Below are positions 1 to 7,179 of a stretch of 12,581 bases of DNA, piece by piece; positions within the stretch are counted from its first letter, which is position 1, and each line of letters begins with the position of its first letter. Source of the DNA: an uncultured Methylococcaceae bacterium (GTDB lineage Bacteria > Pseudomonadota > Gammaproteobacteria > Methylococcales > Methylomonadaceae). A program made the translations under genes and the position numbers. Under the pieces are notes generated by a model. It was not told the origin of the DNA, did no database searches, and saw only the letters and a list, made by a program, of their open reading frames with translations. Location: contig CAJAHC010000006.1 in the NCBI GenBank assembly GCA_903939355.1, positions 1 to 12,581 of the forward strand, written 5' to 3'.

Positions 1-66
1 GCTAATACTATCATAATATTACCTGAACACTTATTTTCAGACTACATTTGTGACTTTGATTTCTAG

Positions 67-196
67 AGCGTAGTTAATTAATTTAATATTGACAAGAGTT
101 ATGATAAAGTTCGCTAGGTGATGTAATTAATTAAATATGCTCAATATCTAGGTAGTTGCAGCCCCCTAATAAAAATAACTACAACGAGAGGTATAC
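67..196. other. AT-rich leader region with imperfect direct repeat
   Basis: This gap upstream of the first gene is very AT-rich. A motif of the form TTAATTAATTNAATAT occurs twice, at about 73-89 and 123-138, and each copy contains the palindrome TTAATTAA. A TTGACA lies at 89-94, but no good -10 box follows at 16-18 bases, so I do not call a promoter. The repeats could be protein-binding sites or simply low-complexity DNA. Confidence 0.3.
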
Positions 197-715
197 ATGA
201 AATTATTAAAAAACGCTGTGCTAGCAACCACATTGGTACTTTCTTTAGGATCTTTTTCGACTACTGTCTCAGCTGACGTCTGTTTAGGTATGGCATGTAT
301 GTATAATCGAATGACTCCACTTGAAGGGATTGATGCTACTTTAGGTAAAATAGAGGAGGCGTTAAAAGCTATTCAAGTAAGAAATTCTGGAAGCGCAGCA
401 ATAATTGATAAGGATGGCGAAGACATCATTGTTACTGACATAAAGGAAGCATTAAAGTTAAGTAAAGAAATAAATGCCAATGATAAGCTTGACCGTAATC
501 GAAATCGCGCCAATGGTTATTTGAAAGAAGCACGATCAGCTGTTCAAAATAACGATTTAGCTAAAGCAACCGAGCTATTAAACGAAGCTGATAAGCGTTT
601 TTCTGACCTTAAAAGTATGATCGACTTAACTCAAGCTGATAGAGCATCACAACAGACTCATATGCTAAACCGTATTTTGGATACACCTGATCCTGTAGCT
701 GGTACTCGTAAATAA
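197..715 (+). CDS. Predicted periplasmic helical protein of unknown function
   Basis: The product is 172 residues. It opens with a clear Sec signal peptide: Lys2 and Lys5, a hydrophobic core to about residue 20, and a likely cut after V-S-A at 26. The mature part has a Cys-x4-Cys pair (C29 and C34) near its new N-terminus, which could form a disulphide. Two long charged alpha-helical stretches follow, about residues 76-110 and 112-145, rich in Lys, Glu, Ala and Leu and suggesting a helical hairpin or small bundle. The helices recall SmbP-like small periplasmic proteins, but the histidines expected for metal binding are missing, so I give no function. The ATG is supported by GAGAGG at 186-191, five bases upstream. 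The gene stands alone and is followed by a terminator-like hairpin at 746-796. Confidence 0.8.
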   Translation: MKLLKNAVLATTLVLSLGSFSTTVSADVCLGMACMYNRMTPLEGIDATLGKIEEALKAIQVRNSGSAAIIDKDGEDIIVTDIKEALKLSKEINANDKLDRNRNRANGYLKEARSAVQNNDLAKATELLNEADKRFSDLKSMIDLTQADRASQQTHMLNRILDTPDPVAGTRK

Positions 716-745
716 TATTTTTTAACTTCAGCAGCATGAAATCAT

Positions 746-796
746 TGGGGTCAGAATAAGTTGTAATGTTCAGGTTATTTTGGTCCCAGTTTTTTT
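746..796 (+). terminator. Hairpin plus T-tract after the first secreted-protein gene
   Basis: Bases 746-759 can pair along all 14 positions with 775-788 if three G-U pairs are allowed. The loop is 15 bases and a run of seven T follows at 790-796. This fits a Rho-independent terminator for the gene ending at 715. The left arm begins TGGGGTCAGAATAA, which resembles 'GGGGTCAGA' ends I associate with small transposon-related repeats, so the hairpin may have come from such an element. Confidence 0.5.
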
Positions 797-802
797 CAAA
801 AA

Positions 803-952
803 TTATTTTCGTTTTCCAATTAAAGCTTCTTGTGTTAAATAATCAACTAGCTTGTCCCTAACTGACAAAGATATAGATGGTACTTTACGTATACGCGTAA
901 TTTAAGTCATATCCAATAACCAAAATAACACTGGAATCGCATCGTTCGCCAT
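803..952 (-). pseudogene. Possible decayed small coding relic
   Basis: One minus-strand frame reads 16 codons from an ATG at 952, hits a TAA, then continues in the same frame for 32 more codons to a TAA at 803-805. The peptides look protein-like: the first is MANDAIPVLFWLLDMT, and the second contains SISLSVRDKLVDYLTQEAL, an amphipathic helix. I do not recognise the family. The second part vaguely resembles the first helix of GntR-type regulators. Open frames this short arise by chance in AT-rich DNA, so this is a weak call based on appearance only. The rest of the 716-998 gap shows no other gene. Confidence 0.25.
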
Positions 953-998
953 TTAATTTTTCTTAAGTTCTTAACGCTACATTTAAACTGTGTCAATA

Positions 999-1361
999 AT
1001 GCTAAAAAAAACAATATGTTTGTTAATGATGTTTATATCTCAGGCTTCTGTTGTAAAAGCCGGTACTGTTACTGATGGTGTTTGGTCACCGAGTAATTGC
1101 GGTGCTGAGCCGATAGTTCCTGTTATTAAACAGGCGACTGTTGAAGACTATAACAAAAGTATTACAGTAATCAATAAATGGCAATTAAAAGCTAATAGTT
1201 TTACTAATTGCCTTATTAATGAAGCTAATGCAGATAATGCTCTTATTGCCAAGACTGCAAATGAGCAACAAAGTCAATTTAGGTTAGCTGTAGATAAAAT
1301 TAAAAGCAATACAGATGCTGCAAAAACAAGGTTGGATAAAGCGTTAGATTCTACTAAGTAG
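999..1361 (+). CDS. Small predicted secreted protein with two conserved-looking cysteines
   Basis: From the ATG at 999 the product is 120 residues. A short signal peptide (Lys3 and Lys4, hydrophobic 5-18, likely cut after V-K-A at 21) precedes a mature protein of about 99 residues. Visible landmarks are WSPSNCGAEP (29-38), a tryptophan in NKW, then NCLINEAN (70-77), followed by a long Ala/Lys/Asp-rich helix to the end. The pattern CGAEP...YNKS...W...NC..NEAN looks like a proteobacterial family of hypothetical proteins with two paired cysteines, but I know no function for it. A GTG at 990 is in frame and would add three residues. Neither start has a good ribosome binding site, and I prefer the ATG because it gives a normal signal peptide. 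A perfect 6-bp inverted repeat (1376-1381 and 1391-1396) follows the gene without a T-tract. Confidence 0.7.
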   Translation: MLKKTICLLMMFISQASVVKAGTVTDGVWSPSNCGAEPIVPVIKQATVEDYNKSITVINKWQLKANSFTNCLINEANADNALIAKTANEQQSQFRLAVDKIKSNTDAAKTRLDKALDSTK

Positions 1362-1514
1362 TTAGTATCACGGTTGGTTATATCTAAGCAATAACCCTAT
1401 GAGTTATATTGACTGCTCTTATTAATGATGGATACCTATTATTTTTTTCCTATAGGGAGGCTTTCTTCTTTTAGCCAACATTCCTACTTACAGGACTATT
1501 ATCTGTTATCATTG

Positions 1515-1547
1515 GCCATTGAATAATGGCAATTCGCCATCATTTTT
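1515..1547 (+). promoter_or_regulatory. Two mutually exclusive hairpins upstream of dbpA
   Basis: GCCATT (1515-1520) pairs with AATGGC (1525-1530) around a GAAT loop. The same ATGGC (1526-1530) can instead pair with GCCAT (1536-1540), and that second hairpin is followed by ATTTTT (1542-1547). Only one can form at a time, which is the layout of an antiterminator/terminator switch just before dbpA. The stems are short (6 and 5 bp), so a regulatory role is an inference. The second hairpin could be only a weak terminator for upstream transcription. Confidence 0.35.
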
Positions 1548-1569
1548 GTTGATATAAAAGAGACTTTTT

Positions 1570-2955
1570 TTGAATACTGCTGAATTTTCATCGTTACCGT
1601 TAAAACCTGCCTTACTTGAAAACATTGAATCCTTGGGTTACACCCATTTAACACCTATTCAAGCTGAGACGTTGCCATATATTCTTGAGGGAAAAGATGT
1701 TATTGCCCAAGCCAAAACGGGTAGTGGAAAAACAGCTGCGTTTGGTATTGGCTTATTATCACGATTGGATTTTAGCAGCTTTAGGGTGCAGGCTTTGGTT
1801 ATCTGTCCAACACGAGAACTTGCTGATCAGGTGTGTAAAGAAATTCGCAGATTGGCTCGGTTTACACAAAACATCAAGGTTCAATCTTTGTGTGGCGGCG
1901 TACCATTTGGTCCACAAGTAGGTTCTTTAGAACATGGCGTGCATGTTGTTGTGGGAACGCCTGGGCGATTACAAGAGCATTTACGTAAGCGTAGTTTGCG
2001 ATTAAGTAATCTAAAGGTATTAGTATTAGATGAAGCCGATCGTATGTTGGATATGGGGTTTGAAGAGGTAATTACAGAGGTCATTTCTTACGCGCCGACC
2101 CATAGACAAACCTTATTATTTTCAGCGACTTATTCAGATCCAATCAGAGAGATTAGTCAGAAGTTCCAATACAAACCAGTTTCCGTAACTATTGACAGTA
2201 GTCATCACGATAGTGTTATTGAACAACGGTTTTATCAAATACAAAAGTCTAAACGAATAAACGCATTGGGTTATCTGTTAGCATTTCACCGGCCTGAATC
2301 AACAGTGGTGTTTTGTAATACTAAAAGAGAATGCCAAGATATAGAGAGTGCTTTAAATAACAGTGGCTTTTCAGTTCAGGCTTTACATGGCGATCTGGAT
2401 CAAAAACACCGTGATCAGGTCTTGGTAAGGTTTGCCAATAATAGTTGTTCAATTTTGGTTGCCACCGATGTTGCAGCACGTGGATTGGATATTAAAGAAC
2501 TACAAGCCGTTATTAACTATGACTTACCTTGGGATCCTGAGATCTACGTTCATCGAATCGGACGTACTGGCCGTGCCGGCAAAAAGGGCTTGGCATTTAG
2601 TTTGTGTACGGAACAAGAATTAAACAGAGTTGTGGCTATTGAAGAGTATCAATCTATTCCTGCCAAGTGGGATGAAATTGCGCCTTTTGAAATGACTTAT
2701 GAGCAGCGCTTTGAGCCACCAATGGTAACATTGTGGATCGACGGCGGTCGTAAGGATAAAGTCAGACCAGGGGATATTTTAGGTGCATTAACAGGTGCGA
2801 CAGGAATAGAAGGTAGTGACGTTGGTAAAATTGATGTATTTGACGCACATGCCTATGTTGCTATTAAGAAAAACAGTGTTGATAAGGCACTTGTCTGTCT
2901 AAAAAACGGTAAAATAAAAGGCCGTAATTTTATGGTTCGAAAGTCTCAGTGGTAA
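1570..2955 (+). CDS. dbpA: ATP-dependent RNA helicase DbpA
   Basis: DbpA is a DEAD-box helicase that acts on 23S rRNA hairpin 92 during assembly of the large ribosomal subunit. The 461 residues match the usual DbpA length. Helicase motifs appear in order: Q-motif around 24-31, AKTGSGKT (48-55), PTREL (80-84), TPGR (130-133), DEAD (154-157), SAT (185-187), VVFCNTK (246-252), ATDVAARGLD (298-307) and HRIGRTGR (328-335). Residues from about 385 form the RRM-like C-terminal domain (VTLWIDGGRKDK through GRNFMVRKSQW), which separates DbpA from RhlE or SrmB. The start is TTG at 1570, preceded by AAAGAGA at 1556-1562. No in-frame ATG lies near it, and the protein begins as family members do. The gene is single and converges on rapZ with a 45-base gap. 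No strong terminator is visible in that gap. Confidence 0.95.
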   Translation: MNTAEFSSLPLKPALLENIESLGYTHLTPIQAETLPYILEGKDVIAQAKTGSGKTAAFGIGLLSRLDFSSFRVQALVICPTRELADQVCKEIRRLARFTQNIKVQSLCGGVPFGPQVGSLEHGVHVVVGTPGRLQEHLRKRSLRLSNLKVLVLDEADRMLDMGFEEVITEVISYAPTHRQTLLFSATYSDPIREISQKFQYKPVSVTIDSSHHDSVIEQRFYQIQKSKRINALGYLLAFHRPESTVVFCNTKRECQDIESALNNSGFSVQALHGDLDQKHRDQVLVRFANNSCSILVATDVAARGLDIKELQAVINYDLPWDPEIYVHRIGRTGRAGKKGLAFSLCTEQELNRVVAIEEYQSIPAKWDEIAPFEMTYEQRFEPPMVTLWIDGGRKDKVRPGDILGALTGATGIEGSDVGKIDVFDAHAYVAIKKNSVDKALVCLKNGKIKGRNFMVRKSQW

Positions 2956-3000
2956 TTATTTTTTGATAAAAGAGTGATCGTATTAACTACGCTTTAGGTG

Positions 3001-3858
3001 TTAACTTAACTCTCTATGTCTAACAATTACATTGACTAAAGGATTCTGAAAGTGTTTGATCAATGCGTCAACAAGATAAACGGAGCGGTGCTGTCCTCCC
3101 GTACAACCTATTGCTATGGTTAAGTAACTCCGTCCTTCAGCCTCGAAGCGGGGTATCCATTTTTCAAGAAATGCGCAAATATCCTGAAAAAACTCAGCAA
3201 CCAAGGGTTGTTCTTTGAGAAAATCTGCGACCGGCTGGTCTTTCCCTGTAAATGTTCTTAACTCTGGCAGCCAGTAGGGATTTGGTAAACTGCGGGCATC
3301 AAAGACAAAATCAGCATCCAATGGTACGCCATGTTTATAACCAAATGACTGAAATTGTAGAGATGTATGCCGAAAATCTCGATCACCTACTTGATCCCTT
3401 ATAAGCTCACGTAATTGGTGGTAATGTGTACGACTGGTATCAATTATAATATTTGCATGTCTTGCGATAGGAGTGAGCATTTCCTTTTCAATTCTCAGTG
3501 CCTCCTTTAAGGGGATATTGTAATTAGTTAGTGGATGTCTTCTGCGAGTCTCACTATAACGTTTTAATAAAGTTGACTCTTCTGCCTGTATAAATATGAT
3601 TTCACAATCAATTCCTTTTTCACGAATTAGATTTAAACTTTCAGAAAAATTTGCCAAGCTTTCAAGCTGGTTTCTAGCGTCAATACCAATCGCTGTTTTC
3701 GCATAAGTTTTTTTATCAGCAATCATTACATGATTAATAAAATCGTGTAACAACGTTAATGGCAGATTATCGATGCAATAATACCCGCAATCTTCCAACG
3801 TATCTAATGCTATGCTTTTACCTGCGCCTGACAGAGCACTTACTATTAATAGTTTCAT
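3001..3858 (-). CDS. rapZ: RNase adapter / nucleotide-binding protein RapZ
   Basis: RapZ (YvcJ family) binds nucleotides. In enterics it controls glucosamine-6-phosphate synthesis by handing the small RNA GlmZ to RNase E. The protein has 285 residues, the normal length. The N-terminal P-loop reads SALSGAGKS (7-15), followed by the family signature DNLP at 30-33, GIDARN at 58-63, and the C-terminal GCTGGQHRS at 251-259. The C-terminus ends RHRELS and lacks the basic Lys-Arg-Lys tail that helps E. coli RapZ bind RNA, so the enteric GlmZ mechanism may not apply here. The gene follows hpf by 67 bases, and an 11-bp perfect inverted repeat sits in that gap. No clear ribosome binding site precedes the ATG. 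Confidence 0.93.
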   Translation of the reverse strand: MKLLIVSALSGAGKSIALDTLEDCGYYCIDNLPLTLLHDFINHVMIADKKTYAKTAIGIDARNQLESLANFSESLNLIREKGIDCEIIFIQAEESTLLKRYSETRRRHPLTNYNIPLKEALRIEKEMLTPIARHANIIIDTSRTHYHQLRELIRDQVGDRDFRHTSLQFQSFGYKHGVPLDADFVFDARSLPNPYWLPELRTFTGKDQPVADFLKEQPLVAEFFQDICAFLEKWIPRFEAEGRSYLTIAIGCTGGQHRSVYLVDALIKHFQNPLVNVIVRHRELS

Positions 3859-3869
3859 AAAAAGTAGTT

Positions 3870-3909
3870 ACAAGGTACAAATTTATAAGGTTTAACTATT
3901 GTACCTTGT
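3870..3909 (-). terminator. 11-bp perfect inverted repeat between hpf and rapZ
   Basis: ACAAGGTACAA at 3870-3880 is exactly complementary to TTGTACCTTGT at 3899-3909, with 18 bases between. On the transcribed minus strand the stem is followed by AACTACTTTTT just before the rapZ ATG. This could be an intrinsic terminator or attenuator that lowers rapZ expression relative to hpf, or an operator for a dimeric protein. The T-run begins several bases after the stem, so termination may be partial. Confidence 0.45.
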
Positions 3910-3925
3910 GTCGTATAGAGTAGTC

Positions 3926-4216
3926 TTATCGGTGATGACTAGTTTTTTCTTTATGCTTGGTAATTTGACGATCCAACTTGTCTACCATAGCATCAATAGC
4001 CACATACATATCATCTTGATGGTCTTCAGCAAATAATTTTGCACCGCTCAATTGTAAAGTAGCTTCAGCTTTTTGGATTAATTTTTCTACGCTTAAGATA
4101 ACGTGCACATCCGTAACATTATCAAAATGACGGGCTAATTTTTCAAATTTGGCATCTATATGTGCTCTTAAAGCATCTGTTACTTCAAGGTGGTGGCCTG
4201 TTACTATAACTTGCAT
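3926..4216 (-). CDS. hpf: Ribosome hibernation promoting factor (short HPF)
   Basis: Short HPF binds the 30S decoding region in slow growth and helps form inactive 100S ribosomes. The 96-residue product has the short-form length and family features: an N-terminal MQVIVTGHHLEVTDALR strand-helix, the central DVHVILSVEK strand, and a basic, His-rich end (DRQITKHKEKTSHHR). The ATG has a near-perfect ribosome binding site, AAAGGAG, eight bases upstream on the minus strand. It lies 50 bases after rpoN, its usual partner, and is probably co-transcribed with it. There is no long C-terminal dimerisation domain, so a separate RMF-like partner would be expected elsewhere in the genome. Confidence 0.95.
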   Translation of the reverse strand: MQVIVTGHHLEVTDALRAHIDAKFEKLARHFDNVTDVHVILSVEKLIQKAEATLQLSGAKLFAEDHQDDMYVAIDAMVDKLDRQITKHKEKTSHHR

Positions 4217-4266
4217 GAGATATACTCCTTTAATTGTGAATGAATGGTTGGTACTTTTGCATGGGC

Positions 4267-5712
4267 TTACAAAATGCGTTTCCGTTGACTTGATGATGAA
4301 ATAAGCATGGCTTCACGATATTTGGCAATAGTTCTTCTTGCAACGTTAATACCTTTTTCTTGCAAGAAAAAGGCTATTTTACTATCACTTAATGGTCTTG
4401 CTTGGTTTTCATTGTCAATTAATTCTTTAATAAACGATCTAATCGCGATAGAGGAACATTCACCACCTTCTTTAGTGGAAACATGGCTCGAAAAAAAATA
4501 TTTAAGTTCCATTATACCATTCGGAGTGTGCATAAACTTATGCGTTGTTACTCTGGAAATGGTTGATTCGTGTAAGTTTAGTTCTTCTGCAATATCTCTT
4601 AATACCATAGGCTTCATAGCAATAGAACCATGATCAAAAAATCCTGTCTGTCTTTCAACGATACAGCGAGCGACTCTTAATAGAGTATCGTTACGATTAT
4701 GAAGATTTTTGATAAACCATTTGGCTTCTTGTAAGTGATCTTTCATACATACATTATCTTTACTATTATCTGCCCTTTTAATTAGCGTTGAGTAAAATGG
4801 ATTGATACGTAAGTTAGGTGCAATTTCTGAATTAAGATTAACATACCATTGCTGGTTATGTTTGCTTACATAAACATCTGGAATAATATATTGGGAATTA
4901 GTTTCCTGAATCTGAGCACCTGGTTTAGGATCCAAGGTTCTGATGAGTGCAACTATATCATTGAGTTGTTTTTCAGTAACCTGTAACTTACGCATAAGCT
5001 TTGATTGCTCATGAGATGCCAAAAGTTGAAGATGATGAGTGACAACAATTAGCGCTTCAGTTCGGTAAGGCGTCTTTTCAGGTAGTTGTTGCAACTGTAT
5101 TTTTAAACAATCACTTAAATCAATAGCGGCCACACCTGCTGGATCAAAATGTTGCACCCTATGTAAGACGGCAATAACTTCATCAAAATCAAGATCATTA
5201 AATTGATTTTGTAATCCTTCATAAATATCCTCAGGAGTGCTGCTGAGGTAACCTTCATGATCAATAGCATCAATGAGTGCCATTGCAATTGCTTGGTCTC
5301 GTTCTGAAAAATGGGTCAGTTCAAGCTGCCAAAGTAAATGATCCAATAAGGTTGAGGCTTTACTTCTTTGCGGTTCAAATTCACCCGTCTCAAAATTATT
5401 AGCCCCAGGTGTTAATGAGCCCTCATAAATATCATCCCATGTAGAGTCTATTGGTAATTCGTCAGGTATATTCGATTGTGATCCTTCAGAGGTAATGGAG
5501 TCAGAGTGTTCAGTTTTTTTTTCGGGACTAGAGTTTATAACTGGCCGGCTACTTTCATCATCATTAATTTCCAACATTATATTGGATTCCAGCGCTTGCT
5601 GAATTTCTTGTTGTAATTCTAATGTCGACATTTGAAGCAACTTGATAGCTTGCTGCAATTGTGGTGTCATTGTTAATTGTTGGCCTAGCCTAAGATTTAA
5701 AGACTGTCTCAT
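4267..5712 (-). CDS. rpoN: RNA polymerase sigma-54 factor
   Basis: RpoN directs polymerase to -24/-12 promoters and needs enhancer-binding ATPases to open DNA. The 481 residues match typical length. Region I is the Gln/Leu-rich N-terminus (residues 1-48, with LRLGQQLTMTPQLQQAIKLL), which contacts the activators. An acidic, Ser-rich linker follows (about 49-115), then the core-binding region and a helix-turn-helix near LRDIAEELNLHESTISR. The RpoN box ARRTIAKYRE (458-467), which reads the -24 element, differs from the E. coli ARRTVAKYRE only by a conservative Ile. The gene follows lptB by 131 bases and precedes hpf. A -24/-12-like element and a weak hairpin lie in the lptB-rpoN gap, so rpoN may have its own promoter and possibly autoregulation. 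Confidence 0.97.
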   Translation of the reverse strand: MRQSLNLRLGQQLTMTPQLQQAIKLLQMSTLELQQEIQQALESNIMLEINDDESSRPVINSSPEKKTEHSDSITSEGSQSNIPDELPIDSTWDDIYEGSLTPGANNFETGEFEPQRSKASTLLDHLLWQLELTHFSERDQAIAMALIDAIDHEGYLSSTPEDIYEGLQNQFNDLDFDEVIAVLHRVQHFDPAGVAAIDLSDCLKIQLQQLPEKTPYRTEALIVVTHHLQLLASHEQSKLMRKLQVTEKQLNDIVALIRTLDPKPGAQIQETNSQYIIPDVYVSKHNQQWYVNLNSEIAPNLRINPFYSTLIKRADNSKDNVCMKDHLQEAKWFIKNLHNRNDTLLRVARCIVERQTGFFDHGSIAMKPMVLRDIAEELNLHESTISRVTTHKFMHTPNGIMELKYFFSSHVSTKEGGECSSIAIRSFIKELIDNENQARPLSDSKIAFFLQEKGINVARRTIAKYREAMLISSSSQRKRIL

Positions 5713-5797
5713 ACGCTCACAATTTTCAGATTGGGTAATGCATTGTAGTTACCTTTTTTGGGATGGGGTGACCGTAGAGGTGACTTTTCATTGTGGC

Positions 5798-5825
5798 AAA
5801 AAATAGCCTATTGAGGTGAGTAGGC
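5798..5825 (-). terminator. Weak hairpin with T-run after lptB
   Basis: On the minus strand GCCTA (5825-5821) can pair with TAGGC (5810-5806) across a 10-base loop, followed by TATTTTTT. It lies just past the lptB stop and could partly end LPS-transport transcription before rpoN. The stem has only five pairs, so it is a weak call. Confidence 0.3.
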
Positions 5826-5838
5826 AAACAGAATACCA
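5823..5838 (-). promoter_or_regulatory. Sigma-54-like -24/-12 element upstream of rpoN
   Basis: The minus strand reads TGGTATTCTGTTTGCC. It has the invariant GG and GC of sigma-54 promoters at correct spacing (consensus TGGCAC-N5-TTGC) and keeps TGG, the A and TTGC. It lies about 110 bases upstream of the rpoN start. It departs from consensus at three or four positions, and a match this loose can occur by chance, so this is a candidate only. Confidence 0.3.
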
Positions 5839-5843
5839 CAATA

Positions 5844-6569
5844 TTAAAGACTGAAATTTTCTCCTAAATAAACTTTACGTACTTCTTCATTAGAAACAAT
5901 TTCAGTGGCTGACCCCTCGGCAATAACCTTGCCAGCATTTAGTATATAAGCCCTGTCACAAATACCTAAGGTTTCTCTTACATTATGTTCGGTTATTAGG
6001 ACGCCAATCCCTCGATGCTTTAAATGCTCTATAATTTTCTTTATGTCATCTACAGATATGGGGTCAACACCAGCAAAAGGCTCATCAAGTAATATAAATT
6101 GTGGATTAGTAGCCAATGCTCTAGCAATCTCAACACGTCTTCTTTCGCCACCCGATAGGCCTAAAGCAATTTGATCTCGTAAGCGCTCAATGTGGAATTC
6201 ATGCAACAATTCCTCAATTAGAAATTCGGCCTGTCCAGGTGTTATATCAGATCGAATTTGTAAAACAGCACGCAAATTATCTGCAACAGTTAATTTGCGA
6301 AAAACAGAGGGTTCCTGCGGCAAATAACCAATGCCGTTGAGTGCCCTAACATGCATCGGGTAATGGGTGATATCTTTTGAATCCAGTGTAATGGTACCTT
6401 CATCTGCTTTAATTAGACCAACCATCATGTAAAAACTGGTTGTTTTCCCCGCCCCATTCGGCCCTAGTAATCCCACGACTTCATTAGTATTTACAGATAG
6501 TGAAACGCCATCGACTACATTCCGTTTGTTGTAAGTTTTAATAAGATTATTTGCTGCTAGAATGGACAT
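5844..6569 (-). CDS. lptB: LPS export ABC transporter ATPase LptB
   Basis: LptB is the cytoplasmic ATPase dimer that, with LptF and LptG, pulls LPS out of the inner membrane and passes it to LptC and LptA. The 241 residues match the family. Visible motifs are Walker [10 protein letters not shown] (36-44), Q-loop Gln85 in [10 protein letters not shown], signature LSGGE (138-142), Walker B ILLDEP (159-164, catalytic Glu163) and switch His195 in TEHNVRE. It follows lptA by 52 bases in the usual order, with a modest GGA ribosome binding site before the ATG. The lptF and lptG permease genes are not in the window, as is normal. Confidence 0.96.
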   Translation of the reverse strand: MSILAANNLIKTYNKRNVVDGVSLSVNTNEVVGLLGPNGAGKTTSFYMMVGLIKADEGTITLDSKDITHYPMHVRALNGIGYLPQEPSVFRKLTVADNLRAVLQIRSDITPGQAEFLIEELLHEFHIERLRDQIALGLSGGERRRVEIARALATNPQFILLDEPFAGVDPISVDDIKKIIEHLKHRGIGVLITEHNVRETLGICDRAYILNAGKVIAEGSATEIVSNEEVRKVYLGENFSL

Positions 6570-6621
6570 TTTTATCCGTTAAAAGTAAAAAAATTGTATT
6601 GATGTATTTTCTTATGCACCA

Positions 6622-7179
6622 TTACTTTGGGGAAATAATGGCTGAAGCCGGCTTTTCTGGGTTTTTTTGTTCAACGGACTTGGGTTTTAAGACAACATGT
6701 ACACGACTATTATCGGATGTTTTACTGCCTGCTTTAACCAGTGATGTTTTGATATCATATTCAATCAAATTACTTGAATAAGTGCCATTATCTTTCCATA
6801 CAGTAGCGTTGTCCATGAGAACCAACAGATCTTTCTTTGGGTAAAGTGTGCCGGTCAGAGCTTCTCCTATTATATCTTTTTCACCAACATTAGGTGTTTG
6901 TTTGAATTTTGCCTTATTGCCTGTAAATACTAATTTATCAGCATCACCATCTACAAAATAAACCACCAACTTGTCTGAATTGACCAGAATACTGCCTTGA
7001 ATTGAAACGACATTACCAATGTATGTACTGGTAGCCGTTACATCATCATAAGTTGCGGTATTTGATTCTATATTGATGGGTTGGTCTTTATCCGTATCCA
7101 AAGCCCAAGCGCTAGTATTTATTAAGCTCAACAATACCGCATAACAAAATAAAGTGATTGGTTTATTTTTTAGTTTCAT
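6622..7179 (-). CDS. lptA: LPS transport periplasmic protein LptA
   Basis: LptA forms the periplasmic beta-jellyroll bridge that carries LPS from LptC to LptD at the outer membrane. The product is 185 residues with a signal peptide (Lys2, Lys4 and Lys6, hydrophobic core, likely cut after A-W-A at 26). The mature protein starts DTDKDQPINIESNTATYDD, the typical OstA-domain opening, and goes on with repeated beta-strands such as KLVFTGNKAKFKQ and ITGTLY-like segments. The C-terminal Lys/Pro-rich tail is short and disordered, as is common. The start overlaps the end of lptC by 17 bases, indicating translational coupling. Confidence 0.93.
   Translation of the reverse strand: MKLKNKPITLFCYAVLLSLINTSAWALDTDKDQPINIESNTATYDDVTATSTYIGNVVSIQGSILVNSDKLVVYFVDGDADKLVFTGNKAKFKQTPNVGEKDIIGEALTGTLYPKKDLLVLMDNATVWKDNGTYSSNLIEYDIKTSLVKAGSKTSDNSRVHVVLKPKSVEQKNPEKPASAIISPK

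Noticed and set aside
1..66. Open plus-strand frame of 21 codons running in from the left edge and ending at TAG 64-66
   Set aside because: It is too short to separate from chance in AT-rich DNA, and the peptide matches nothing I recognise. It could be the tail of a gene to the left.
89..94. Consensus TTGACA upstream of the first gene
   Set aside because: No acceptable -10 hexamer lies 16-18 bases downstream, so a sigma-70 promoter is not supported.
1376..1396. GGTTAT/ATAACC hairpin after the second secreted-protein gene
   Set aside because: The stem is six pairs and there is no T-tract, so it is not called a terminator.
2956..3000. Possible bidirectional terminator between convergent dbpA and rapZ
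   Set aside because: Only a 5-bp TTAAC/GTTAA pairing is visible, without a proper T-run.
4307..4633. Long open frame opposite rpoN, and similar antisense frames opposite kdsD, kdsC, lptA and dbpA
   Set aside because: They lie wholly inside well-supported genes, have no ribosome binding sites, and their peptides look like shadow translations.
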